NCBI GenBank assembly: GCA_024305405.1
Contig: JAKNDB010000109.1
Span: 496,001-560,000, forward strand
Direction of reading: 5' to 3'
DNA: 64,000 nucleotides
Source of the DNA: Dirofilaria immitis
Taxonomy: Eukaryota; Nematoda; Chromadorea; Rhabditida; Onchocercidae
Under the pieces are notes generated by a model. That model saw nothing but the letters and a program-made list of their open reading frames with translations, was not told the origin of the DNA and ran no database searches. Shown here one piece after another: positions 26,878 to 39,647 of this stretch (the first letter of the stretch is position 1; the number at the start of each line of letters is the position of its first letter). The translations under genes were made by a program, and so were the position numbers.

Positions 26878-29667
26878 AAATAATCAATTAGGTACAGATT
26901 TCAATTATTCAATTGAATACTTTATAAATTTTCAAATTTTTACAACTTAACTGCATATATTTCCATTTTTTTTATCAAAACTTTTTATTACCGTATCTTC
27001 CAAAAGATTTTAATAATTTCCTTTTTCTTCTTTTTTCTTTCTTTTTTTCTTTCCAACTTTTTCTTTCTTTTTTTTTGGTATGTATACATTATACTAATTT
27101 ATCTATTTGAAATGATTGAAAATATATTTGCAACTTTTTTTTGGAAAAAAAGATGTGTTAATTTAATACTATAAAATTTTTCGCTATATCTTAGCGCATA
27201 TTAATAGTAGTTTATCATTTATGATGGGAAAAAAAAATGGTAAAGTTAAAAAGAAAAAAGAAAAAAACCTTAACAATCATACCTAAATAAATATCACTGA
27301 GACATTCCAAGAAGGAAAAAAGAAAAAAAAATATCCATAATTTATTTTGGAAAAAAAAAGAAAATCCGGAAATGCTTCCTTGTTTCTTTCCTTCCTTTCC
27401 TTTTTTTTTTCTTTTTTCAAAAAAAGAAGATCTTATTTCGAGTTGATATAATTTTTGCTCTAGTCAAAAATTAGCTAATGCAATTATCGTAATTTAATTA
27501 AAATTAATTATAATTGATATTTTGTTAATTGTAGTAGTTTATAATGAATTTTTACGCGTCAAATAAATTTGCTAAATTGCAAAAGAAAGTTTGAAATTTA
27601 TGCTAAAAAATTTTACATTTTTTTTTTTTTAAATAAATTTTAGTTGTTAAATTGCAAATATTTTGCAATTAATACTAATTGCATTTTATTTCGTTTTTCG
27701 TTTTTCGTTTTTTTTTTTTTAAATTTTTGCAAAAAAAAAATATTTATTAAATTTTTAAATTAAATATTTTTTATTTTTATTTTTTTAGAAAAAATAAATA
27801 AATAAATAATATTATAATTTATTTATTGGCATAAAGGCGGATTTTCGACGAATATTCAACATTTAAATATAATTTTAACGCAAATCATCAATTATTCTTA
27901 TTGAATTTTATGATATATATTATTTATTGTATGTAAGATTCAATTTCTTATTTATTTCTTTTTTCTTTTTCCTTTTAGCTTCTCCTAAAAATTTCTATTA
28001 TTTATAGTTTTTTTTCCTATTTTTGTCTTTCGATTCATTCTAGTCATTCCATTTTCGTGATGTTATTAATAAAATCATCATAATAATTTCAGTAATAATA
28101 ATGATAATAGCACGACAATAATGATAATAATAATAATTTTAATATTAATTTCAGATAATAGCATTTCATGATAAGTCTCTTGATTTAATCACAGATCTCT
28201 TACTTTTTTTTCTAATTGCTACTTCTTCTCTTTTCTTGAAAAGTTTCGTGTTGCTGGTTTGCATAAATGCTCTGTGCCATTCATTGTTAGTTTGAAAAAA
28301 AAAAAAAATTTCTTTCTAAAATTATCAATCATATTTTAACACTTTCAAATAGTGTATCATAAAAATTAGTTAGGAAACGGTAAATCCATTCCTATTTATT
28401 GTATGATTGAAATATATAAAATATGACCGTAACCATTTTCATCTACCGTATCCAAGAAATATATGAAATATGACCGTAACTTTTCCATTATATAAAATTG
28501 ATTAATTTCCTTTCGATGATGCTAAATGGCTAGGAGAAAAGGTTGAAAAAAATTAGACAAATTTTTTGCAATAAATTATACTAAGTTAAGGATTGTTCGA
28601 GAAAATTGTACGCAATTTTTTTTTTTCTTCCTATTCATAATTGAAATGTAATTTCCGATTGTTTTCTTATCACTAAAATTTATATGATTTTTCTTATTCA
28701 TTTATTTCTATCAAATTATACGTACGCCATTTACGCCGTTTCAAATGTTTACGGTAGGCCTTTTTGTTTGTAAGATAAATGTGTTCATTTTACCTCATCA
28801 TCATTTTTATCAATCGTTTGAAATTTTTAAAGTGAATGAATTTTAACCATTTCATTATACTGTAATCACCTTCCGCTTATTTCGCTCACTAGTCGCAACT
28901 GTAGCAGTTGACCTTTGAACTACGTTTTTTTTTTTTTTCCTAGTCAGCGATATATACCATATTTGCCTGTTTGATCAGTTTATTTTATTTTTTCTTTTCT
29001 TTTTTTGTCAACGCATTTCATAATCAAATTTGTTTTTAGTTAATTTGCTTTTTTGAATATGTGCAGTAAAAAAAAATAATAGTTCGAGCTGTTAACAAAT
29101 GATACAATAAATAAACTGAAAGCCAATGAAATCAATAAATAATCATGATAAGAAAGAAAAAAATGTAATTTTATCAATTATCACAAATCATAATCAATCA
29201 CAATGTTTAATTTTTAAATTATAACAAAAATAAAAATGCTAATATTTTTATATATATCGCATATCGCAAGAAAAAAAAAACACATCCTAAATTTGAGGTA
29301 TAAATTTAAATTTAAAATTTTTACCAATGAAATTATACCTATTACATTTTTAAGAAGTTTTTATAAAAAAAAAAAAAAAAAAGAGAAACATAGTTGACAT
29401 CTAATTCTAATGTATACATCCATATTATATAAATTCAATTCATTCGAAGAATAAACTTATCATTGCTTAACTTTTTAAAATTTGCTTTTATTATTTAAAG
29501 AAAAATAAATAAACAGAAAGAAAAAAAGAACAAATATCTGTAAAACTTAAATTTGTAATGGGAAAAAAATCATTTTAAATGATTAAGCTTAATTTAATTA
29601 AGTTTTGAATTTATACAAAACAATTTCTAATCATCATAATACATACATGTTAAATGATTTTTTTCTA

Positions 29668-29718
29668 AACAATTGCTTATCAAAAAATGAAAAATTTTTT
29701 GATAAGCAATTGTTTACC
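29668..29718. repeat. Perfect 23-bp inverted repeat with 5-nt loop
   Basis: Arms 29668-29690 and 29696-29718 are exact reverse complements (arm core AACAATTGCTTATC plus an A/T tract), separated by GAAAA. The transcript of either strand would form a stable hairpin. Function unknown. Confidence 0.9.
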
Positions 29719-30845
29719 AAAAAAAAAAAAAAGAAAACTGTCTTAATTTGTTTGATAATAAATTTTTGGATACGTCAATACGTCAAAATATATATAACGA
29801 CGCTTAATTATTACGATGATTAAATTATCAGCGAATATTAGGATATATTTAAAAGAAAAATATATATATATTTTTCTTTTCATCATTAATTTCTATGTAA
29901 ATAATAATAATTATTATGTAACAAAATTGTTATCCTTAAATTCTTGATAATTTTTATTTGAATATTTTTCGATAATTCAAATATTCCGTTGCTTAAAATT
30001 TAAACCTCTGATTGATTTTTCAAACATTCGCAAATAAGTCTCAAATTGATCTTAGACATTGTGATAATTTTAAGTTTAAGTCCAATTATTATTCATACTA
30101 TAATTTCATCGGGAAAAGCGAAATGCTTTCTCGAATTATTTCATTTTATAAATAAATTCCGGGAATTAATTTTCAATAAAGTTATATTTAAATAATAATT
30201 TTATTTTATATCGAAAATATTGAACTTTAAGATCATGGTAATGATAATTTAGATCGGAAAATTGATTATGAAATTTTAAAATTTAAATATTTTGGTAAAA
30301 TTTATCAATGCTTTTTTCAGGTATTTTTTCCTAACAATGATAAATCAATTATCGCAAAATTGCAAAAAATTTGCTCTATTTTAAATTTTACATCATAGAT
30401 TTATCGTGATAATCATAATCATAATGATTTAATCGGAATAACTATCATGATCGTTATCAAATTATTATAATCAATCATTATCATTCATTCAAGAAAATCT
30501 AATATTTCCTAACTTCAAGAATCAACTTACCATTCATTTGCTGAAATAATTTACCTAATAGTTTAATTACATTATAAGAAAATAATTCATAATCATTAAT
30601 CAAACTTATCATAATCATTGAAACGAACAATAAAAATCCATGTATAATTTTTGTTTCTTTTAATTAGAGAGAGAGAGAGAGAGAGGAGAGAGGAGACAGA
30701 GAGGGAGAAAGAGAGAGGGAGAAAGAGAGAGAGAGGATTCGATTACAAAAATAATATTTCTATTTATTAATTATATAATTAATTGTATTTTATTTTAAAT
30801 ATTTATATGTAATTTTTAAAATTTCATTTTAATAAAAATTTTCTT

Positions 30846-30935
30846 TTTGTTTTTTTACTTTCTATTTTTGTTTTTTTTTCTTTTCTGAAAAAAAAAAGAA
30901 AACGAAAAAACGAAAATAGAAAGTAAAAAGAGTAA
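30846..30935. repeat. Imperfect inverted repeat, arms about 40 nt
   Basis: The pyrimidine-rich left arm (TTTTTACTTTCTATTTTTG...) is complementary to the purine-rich right arm (...CGAAAATAGAAAGTAAAAAG) around position 30888. A few mismatches and indels are present. Confidence 0.75.
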
Positions 30936-31644
30936 TTGATAGGACGATACAAAATGTAAAATGATTAAATGGAAATAGGATAGGCTTTATTTTTAAAGTA
31001 AAACGGAATGAAAAGCTTTTGTCAATTAACTTCACTTTTTTTTTTTCTTTGCCTCTCTCTCTCTTTCTTTCTTTCTCTCTCTCTCTCTCTCCTCTCTCTA
31101 TTTCTCAAATTTTTTTCATCCCTTTTATCGGAAAATGTGAAAAAAAAGAAGAGAGAGAGAGAAAAAGAAGAAGAAGAAGGATTTTTTCATTTTCATTTTC
31201 TTAAATTTCAAAAATGGGAAAAATTTTTATTTAAAATCATTGAGATATTAAAAATTTTTAGCAAAAAATTTTTAATATAAAATTCTAATTTTTACTCATT
31301 TTGTTATTGGAAAAGAAATTAATTAATATTAATTAATAATATGAATAATCATTAAATGATATCAATTCTTGTGCCAAAAAAAAGCAAATAAATAAAATAA
31401 ATAAATAAATAAATAAATTGATCGTTGCTTTTGCTTATTCCTTTTTTTTTGTTCCATCATCTTTTTCCTAAAACTTTTTTATTTTATTTTGAAAACGAAA
31501 AATTTTTGACAATTTTAAATGGCTTTATTTTTTTTTTATGTTTAAAAAAATAAAGAGGGAATGAAATTTTTTTCAAAGAAAATGGAAATTTCATTTAAAA
31601 TAATAATATTGTAAATTTCAGAAATAATTTAACAGTGATTACTA

Positions 31645-31720
<76 letters not shown>

Positions 31721-31740
31721 CATTATTATTATTATTATTA
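31645..31740. repeat. (ATT)n microsatellite
   Basis: About 30 ATT triplets with one or two ATC interruptions. Confidence 0.95.
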
Positions 31741-32564
31741 AGAAAAATTGATTGATATCAATTATTATATCAAAGAAAATGATAGAGCAGTATTGTATTA
31801 ATAATATAATAAATAATCTTATTAATCATTTGTTATCATATCTATTATCATTCATTGCTGTATGTATGTATGCATGTATGTGTGTGTGTGTGTGTTTTTA
31901 ATAGTATGTTGTTAAATTTTTTTTTCTTTTTAAATAATTATTTTTCCTTTTCATGACGTAAATATTAGAGAGAGAGAGGGAGAGAGGGAGGGAGAGAGGA
32001 AAAAAGAAGAAAGAAACATAAAATAGAATAGAATTTTGATTATAATAAAATTACAATTTCGATGGTCGAGAGTAAGATCGAGAGTAGAAATTGATGAAAA
32101 ATATTTTTCATCACTAGATAAGCTTGCCTATGCGATATCTCGATGTCATGCATTAATTTTATTTTTGTGATATAAAATGATGATAATATAGAAATGAATG
32201 ATAAAGTAAGTAATGAAGTAAATGCATGCATGTAAAATAATAAAAGAATTGGAGCCGATCGATTTGTCATCCGACGGATACACTCATATATCATTAATTA
32301 TGCAAGAAAAAGACCAGAGAGAGAGAGAGAGAGAGAGAGGCGAGAGAGAGAGAAAAAGAAAGAGAGAGATGTGAAGAAGAAGGAAAGCTAAAAGCATCGA
32401 TGACGTTAAATTTGTATGTGATAAAGAATGAGTTTTCAGCTATAAAATTAAGCTTAGAGCAAAAGCACACAAGCCTAGGCCCAATCACATAAGGGATAGC
32501 TGCTCTATATTGGAACATTGAAAACGGCCTAAATATTGCAGGTTGAATTCCCATTTTCTTTTAC

Positions 32565-35500
32565 ATGGCCCACTATCTTCTTTTCATTTTATTTTTCCTA
32601 TTCATTTCAACAATACAAAACATCAATGGTATCACTAATCAATGGGACAATTATCATAATCAGAATGAGTTAAAAACAATCCTAATGAATATTAATCAAA
32701 AATGCGCCAATTATACGACTGTTTATTCGATTGGTGAAAGTGTTGAAGGACGTGATCTACTTGTTATTCAATTTTCAACAACTCCTGGAAAACATCAATT
32801 ATGTATGTTAATTTCTATCGTATTTTCATCATATTTCCACGTTTTTTTTTTTTTTTTTCTTTACTACATTCTCATCAAATGTGTACTTTTCTTTTACCGT
32901 ATTTTCATCAAATATATATGTTACTTGTTACTGTATTTTCATCAAATGTATACGATTGTTTTTATCGTATTTTCATCAAATGTATACGCTTGTTTTTATC
33001 GTATTTTCATCAAACGCACATATACATTATCTTCTACCGTAGTATCTTCACCATAAGAATAAATGCATTGAGTAGAATTTTTTTTTTAATTTTATGAGAC
33101 AAATTATTTGTATTAGTGGAATTTTTTTTTTTTTTTTATAAAAAAAGACTTCATCGTTCTCCATAAAATCCTTCTCATCCGTTTATTTTTTTTTTTTTTT
33201 TCCCTCCTTTCTACTTTATATTAATTACTTTTCCTTCTACCGTATAATTCTTATTTTTTCTTTTAAATATTTTGCAATACTCTTTTCACTAAAGAATTTT
33301 TTCCTATTCTTTTTCAATTAAATATTTTCAATTTTTGATTTTATTAATAAAAATTTCTAGTGAAACCAGAAATGAAATATATTGGAAATATGCATGGTAA
33401 TGAACCTGTAGGACGAGAACTTCTATTACAACTTGCATCATATTTCTGTGATGAACTTTTGGCAAAAAATAAAAAATCATAGAACTGATCAATTCGACAT
33501 CAATTCATCTATTGCCATCAATGAATCCAGATGGATTTGAGCGAGCACTTTATATAGTAATATTTTATACAGTAATTTCTCTCGCTTTCGATAAATCTCA
33601 TCAATAAAAATGAACTATGAAAAAAAAAAAAAAAATTCAATGAAATATATAAATGATGAAACTTTTAAAATTTAATTTTCTAATTGATAAGATAAATATA
33701 ATCACAAAACATTGATAGTATCGTAAGATTAGACTTTTTTCAAAAAAAAAAAAAAAAAGATTTTCACAGCAGAAAAATTGAATATTTTGATCTTTCTAAA
33801 ATTATATGAAGTAAATATTCTAACAAAAATTTAGATAGATAGATGAAATGATAATAATGATAAAGATAATATGATCGAATAGTTTATATGAAATAAAAAT
33901 AGCGGTAGATTGATGAATTTTTTAATAAAAGGATAATTTAGGAAAGTGATGCTCGAGATTGGTTTACTGGTAGAACAAATGCTAATGGTGTTGATTTAAA
34001 TCGAGATTTTCCGGATCTGGATGATTTTTATTACTATTTGGAACGACATAATATACCTCGTTTTGATCATCTTCTGGAATTGTTTGGTGATGAAGCAAAA
34101 GAAGTATGCAAATTTCTTTCTCTTCGTTCATTTTGATACTTTTCTCGAGTAATTTATTAAAAAAATTATAAAATAATTTTAATTATGAATTTTTTCTTTA
34201 ATCTAAATTCTTTTTGTATTTTTTCAAGTATCAGCCAGAAGTACGAGCTGTTGGCCAATGGATCCTTTCATTACCATTTGTCTTATCAGCCAATATTCAT
34301 GAGGGTGATTTAGTGGCCAATTATCCATTCGATTCTGCTCGAATTCCAAACAGTAACGAATATTCTATCAGTCCTGATGATCAAACATTCCGGTTAATAA
34401 ATTTCAAATTTATCAATTTTATTATTCCATTAATTCTAGCCTGCACGATAATTTAGAATGTTTGATTTTTAGAAATTTTAGAAATATTGCAATTTATCAT
34501 AAAAGTACTACTACTACAATCAATCATCTTATAAAATCTTATTGTTCGATTTAAAAAAAATAATTAAATGAAATATTTTTATCAAAATTTGATCATATTA
34601 ATTGATCATATTTTTGCTATCAGAATAATCGAAATGTTGATAAATTTATATCATATAAGCATGAAATTAGCAAAAAAAAATTTGTAAATATAATTTTTGA
34701 TAATTATTTTCAACTTTTCCTACTAAAATAATTTCAATGATAAAAAAAAAAAACGATACTTATTGTATGGAATGAATTTTTGAAGAAATTTAAAAATATA
34801 TTTTAAAATTTGATCAAATTTTTTTCTTTTTTTTTTTACAGCTATCTTGCGGAAAGTTATGCAAGTAAGCATGCTCATATGGCAAAAATGATCATCCACC
34901 ATGTGATGGATCTGCTGCTGATGCATTTGCACAACAAGGTTGAATAAAATAAAAGTTTCTATTTTTATCGAAAAAAAAAAAAAAGAAAAAGAAAAACTTA
35001 TAAGCAAATAAAAATTAATAAGATTAATTAAAATTTAATTATCAAATTTTTAAGGTGGAATAACAAATGGTGCAAAATGGTATTCAGTTTCGGGTGGTAT
35101 GCAAGATTTTAATTATTTAGCAACAAATGCATTTGAAATAACACTGGAATTATCATGCGAAAAATTTCCGGATAGTTCGTTATTGCCAAAACTTTGGGAG
35201 GATAATAAGGAAGCATTGATTGATTTTATCAAAAAGGTTTCTCCTAAAATTTCTATCATTGATTGATTTAAAAAAAAAAAAAAAAAAAGAAATTTTATGC
35301 AACTTTCTTTGCAATTTTATTTATCAAAAATTGCAACTTTTTTTTTCATTTTTAAATGAAAATAGAATTAAACGAATTCTAAACAATACTTTCGTGTCGT
35401 AACATTTTTTTTTCAGTGTTTGAGAAAATATTTTTTTATTAATTTTCATACTTTCTAATTAATCACTTTTGAATAATTCAAATTTATATTTTGCAAATTT

Positions 35501-36223
35501 CATATAATACATAATAATTTCATCCTTATTCAATCTTAGAAATGTACAAAAAAAAATGAAAGATCTCTTCTTTGGCGTAGAATTTTCCGCAACAAATACT
35601 AAATTTAAATTTACAGGCTCATATTGGAATCAAAGGTATTGTGACGGATAAAATTACCGGAGAACCAATATCAGAAGCTATTATTTGGGTTAAGAATAGT
35701 ACTGAAATTGCTCCAATCAAACATCCTGTAACATCTTGTATGTTTCAAATAAAAAATGATAAATTTTTGGATTCAATTAAGATTCATGATTTTTATCTAA
35801 GTTCATTTATATTAAATTTTAAGTCTAAATTTTATGATCAAAAAAAATTTTCAAACCCAAAATTTCAATTGATCTAGCATAAATTTAATTATGCATATGA
35901 ATAACATATCCTTTAATTGTATTGTTATTATGTCATATGTATCCGTTACTTCTTTTTTTTTTTTTTTAGGGGATACAGGTGAATATTTCCGTTTACTTAC
36001 GCCAGGAAGTTACGAAATTTATGTAACAGCGGATGGCTATCAACCAAAATTTAAACAAGTGAACGTTACAAATGATAACCAAACATCGGCGAAGATTGTG
36101 AATTTTGCTTTAATGCCGGAACAATTAAAGGTAAAAAGAAAAAAAACAATAACACGATTAAAATCTAAGTTAATAAACAAATTTTTAAGTTGGTTTAGTT
36201 GTACCAAAACCGCATTGAGATGA
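32565..36223 (+). CDS. Secreted M14-family metallocarboxypeptidase (CPE/CPD/CPN type)
   Basis: Zinc carboxypeptidase that removes C-terminal basic residues from peptides or prohormones in the secretory pathway or outside the cell. Exons: 32565-32802, 33361-33556, 33952-34103, 34229-34392, 34842-34938, 35055-35236, 35617-35737, 35970-36223. The N terminus is a signal peptide ([18 protein letters not shown]). Visible motifs: [13 protein letters not shown] (zinc ligands H and E), [32 protein letters not shown] (third ligand H), [12 protein letters not shown] (catalytic Glu), then a transthyretin-like domain ([17 protein letters not shown]...AIIWV), as in the N/E subfamily. The last exon runs on into a Lys/Arg-rich tail to TGA at 36221. 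A donor at 36131 would instead drop this tail, so the C terminus is uncertain. Two single-base deficits in A runs (33464-33476 and 34884-34888) break the frame. Active in principle once those are corrected. Confidence 0.93.
32815..33050. repeat. Minisatellite in carboxypeptidase intron 1 (about 37-bp unit)
   Basis: Six or so copies of a unit centred on ATCGTATTTTCATCAAATG plus TATACG, best preserved at 32930-33020. It keeps open frames in two phases, which makes the literal first exon look longer than it is. Confidence 0.9.
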
Positions 36224-37092
36224 GATAGGATAGATAGATAGTGTAAGTTAATTCGTGAAGTTTATTTAATGCCAAATTTCTAAAGAATGAAGTTATCACT
36301 ATCTTTTAGACACTGTGAAATATATTAGATTTTTTTTAATTGATTTGAATGATTCCAAAATTTCCGGAAATTTCGAGTTTCAAACGAGCTTCAAACAAAA
36401 ATATAACAAAATCATAAGTACGATAAACTCATCGGATCACTTTAGCCTAAAAAAAATGATATTTCAGGAATTTGATTTGCAACAGGATGAGAACTAGACG
36501 AAATGGTACAATAACCTATACGATGATCTATGACATATCAGAGAGAAAACCAAACAACATCTAAGAAAAAAACAAAAAAATAAAATCAAATTGTAGCTAT
36601 AAAAATTTGCACTACCTGTCGCCTTCATGCTAAAATTGTGTTTGGATTTCGGTAGAAATTTTCCACTGATATAGTTTGAAAGTTTGAAATTAGGATTATG
36701 CTGCCTTCCTTGTACTTTACTTCTTTTCAAACATGTAGGCGGCAATATATTTCTTCGAATATGTTGGTAAATAAAGAAGATATGTTGGATGATGACGATT
36801 AATAATTTTTCGAATTATTTAGTTTATTATTCATCAAGATTCACATAACATTATTCCCTATAGAGTATGAGTCATAACTTCATATTTAACCTAATATATC
36901 AAATTTTCCTTCTACTAAAATTTCATGTTCTAGCATTTCAGCTGTAAAATGTAATGAAAAACAATATCCTCTAAAATCCGTAAAACTATAAATCTAAAGT
37001 CAAATAGTGCACGAAGTTTGTCGATGTAAATGAAGAAATAAGCTTCTTATATTTGATGTTAAAACGAGAATAAGTAACAATCACAAACATAG
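36224..37092. other. Spacer between convergent genes (3' UTRs)
   Basis: It lies tail to tail between the carboxypeptidase and the tRNA transglycosylase. A candidate poly(A) signal AATAAA for the plus-strand gene lies near 36579 and another near 36770. No coding signal is seen. Confidence 0.6.
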
Positions 37093-39647
37093 CTAAATTT
37101 CATAATGCATATAGCTAATTGCTTCGTGAACCCATTCTGGTATCTCACCGTCCGGAAATTGTTCCATTAAAAATTCTTTTAAAAATTCTTGTACTGTATT
37201 TGTATCAATTGCGGTACGCAGCCGTTCCATTAGACCAATATGATGCTGCAAGTTATGCACTGAGAGAATATGGCATGCGACAGTTTCCTGCAAAAACTTT
37301 TTCCTTTTAAATCATCGACGACATTACGTGGACATCTCTCTCTCCCTCTCTCTTTCTTTTTCTTTATATTTCTGCCCCATTTTTTAATCTTGTTAGGAAA
37401 AAAATTCAAATTTTGAAAACTTTCAATATATAAAGTAAAATGCACCTGATTTAGAATGGAATGAATATAGGCTCGTGTATAATTTCGACAAGAACTGCAT
37501 GGACAATTATCATCAATTGGTCGAAAATCACTTTCGAATTCATTTCGGCTTAAATGTAATAGACCTCCATGTCGTACAATTGCTGTGCCAAATCTTCAAA
37601 AAAAAAAATTCATTCATCGTTTCGAAATTAATTTTTTAAAACTTACCATTAAATGCTTAACAATGCGCCTAATAAATGGAAAACCTTGCAGTACGCGTTG
37701 GATAAACGCAATCGAACATATCGGCACCCAATAATGAACAAATCACTAAATCAATCGGCCATCCTATACCCATCACATATCGTGGCAAATGCTCTGGTAA
37801 ATTCTCACAACAGCATGCAATAATTCTCCAAAATGAATTTTTATCTTCTCCTGTGTATTGAAATAAAAAGTACATTTCATTCAAAAACATTCATGATCTA
37901 AAAACTAATCCGAAAGTGTCACAAATTTAAAGCATAATGCTAAGAAATTATATAAGTAAAATCATTGGGGGCTAATACAGAATTTTTTTCAATTGGAATA
38001 ATTCATATAAACATATCGGATATTTTCATAGACATTCATTTATAATCTTCAGTTGAGCTAAACTAAAACTAGAAACGTTATTTAATACATAAGATCCCTT
38101 CAGTTGAAAATCCTAACTGTTATAAGTAGTAAAAAAATTCATAAAAAAAAAAAAAAACTTTCATTTTTAACAAAAACTAATATAATGTTTTTTGAAAAAA
38201 GATTTAATATCTATCACATTGCATCACTTTTATCAAATTGTGATGCTAAAATGGACAGAAAGATGGCATAAAAAAAAAGCAAAAATTGAGAAAGCTAAGT
38301 AAGAGAGAAAAAAAAGTAGTAACAACTTACCACCGCTCAAGCCACCAATAGCAATACCTGTTTCAGTATGTTGTACCATTGCTGCAGCGCATTTTTACGA
38401 AGAGAAAGGTCTAAACCACCCTGTATAATAGGAAATAACGCTTGATCTTTTCTCGTATGTGCATCACGACAACGTTTCAACCATCTGAAAAAATAAAATT
38501 GTATGAGCTAAAAATAGTTTTAGATCAAAATTTCATCGAATTTGCTAACCTTATTGATCGTTCCATTGCTTCTTCAACGATAGGCCCGTCACAAAGTACA
38601 TGTATCACATGATCTAATTGCATCACAATATCAGCTCCTAAATCTTCCTGCAATAAATCCAAATAAAAGAAAGAAAACAAAGTTTTAGCAAGGAATGATT
38701 TATATAAATTCAAATTAATTTTTAATATCATTCAAATAATCATTTAGTGAGTATTGCTTAAAATGAAGCATGGAAGAACAAAATAAATAAATATGTAAAA
38801 ACATAAATAAGTAAACAAATAAATCGATTTAGGTAAAGGACTAAAATTTCAAGATTTTCAAAATACAAATTAATGTATTAAAAGGAATTTTAACATTTAA
38901 CTCTCTTTTACCTGTATGCGTATGCTAGCCTCAGGACTTAAATTCATTGTTTCACCGGTATGTGGACTTTCGAAATTGACCCCTTTTTCGTCTACACTCA
39001 TCAAATCATTCAATGAAACCATCTAAAAAAAAAAAAATTACTCCACAATTAGTAAGAATTACAATTAATATAATAAATATATCATAAGTTTCCAAATTTC
39101 AATGAAATCATCAATATATGCATGTATTGACCTGAAAACCTCCAGAATCAGTCAAAATCGAATGCGGCCAATTCATAAAGGAATGAAGGCCACCAGCTTT
39201 GCGAACAATTTCATGACCAGGCCGATGACCCATATGATATGTATTACATAACAACAAACGAAATCCCATTCCTGATAACTGTTCCGGTAATAAACCTTTC
39301 ATAGTTCCTTGTGTTCCAACCGGCATAAATACAGGTGTATCAACATCACCATGTGATAATCTTAAAATATTCAATAACATGTCATCTATAAATCAAAAAA
39401 TATCCTTTCTATGCTGCTAACATAATTCATCATCTTTTCCCAAAGATTTACTAATTCCATTGATGTTGATCAATAAGCATATCAGATCATCATATTATTA
39501 TAACTTCCCATTGTTTTTACGCGTATCATTTATATCACAAGATATTTGAATACTAAGAATTGTACACTATATCCGTTGTAGAAATTACCTCAGTCGTCCA
39601 TGACGAGCCAAATGTACTTTTGATAGTATCTTGAAGTCCAAAGCCAT
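37093..39647 (-). CDS. tgt-1: Queuine tRNA-ribosyltransferase catalytic subunit (TGT, QTRT1 family)
   Basis: Exchanges guanine-34 for queuine in the anticodon of GUN tRNAs; eukaryotic enzymes work as a QTRT1/QTRT2 dimer. Exons (minus): 39589-39647, 39132-39360, 38911-39022, 38550-38647, 38331-38484, 37685-37850, 37446-37593, 37093-37287. Motifs in order: [29 protein letters not shown] ILTDSGGFQ (catalytic Asp), [43 protein letters not shown] (nucleophile Asp), zinc site CPCSSC with a downstream His (SVHN). Start chosen at 39647 because stops precede it in frame and the exon joins in phase to give ARHGRLRLSHG. A 3' splice site CAG at 39706-39708 could be the trans-splice site. One base is missing in the T run 38392-38396 (A run on the coding strand), breaking the frame just before the GGLSGG loop. 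Confidence 0.96.

Larger units (their letters stand above)
26878..32564. other. Gene-poor spacer with poly(A/T), (GA)n, (ATT)n and inverted repeats
   Basis: No spliced coding signal is seen on either strand. Contents: numerous poly(T)/poly(A) tracts; (GA)n at about 30665-30735 and 32316-32370; (ATT)n at about 31645-31740; a TATG/GT run at about 31858-31895; the inverted repeats described separately. The last few hundred bases presumably contain the carboxypeptidase promoter, but no element could be named. Confidence 0.65.

Noticed and set aside
4692..38396. Programmed -1/+1 ribosomal frameshifting as explanation of the frame breaks
   Set aside because: Ten events in six unrelated genes, no common slippery heptamer and no downstream structure; every case is one base short in a run of A or T.
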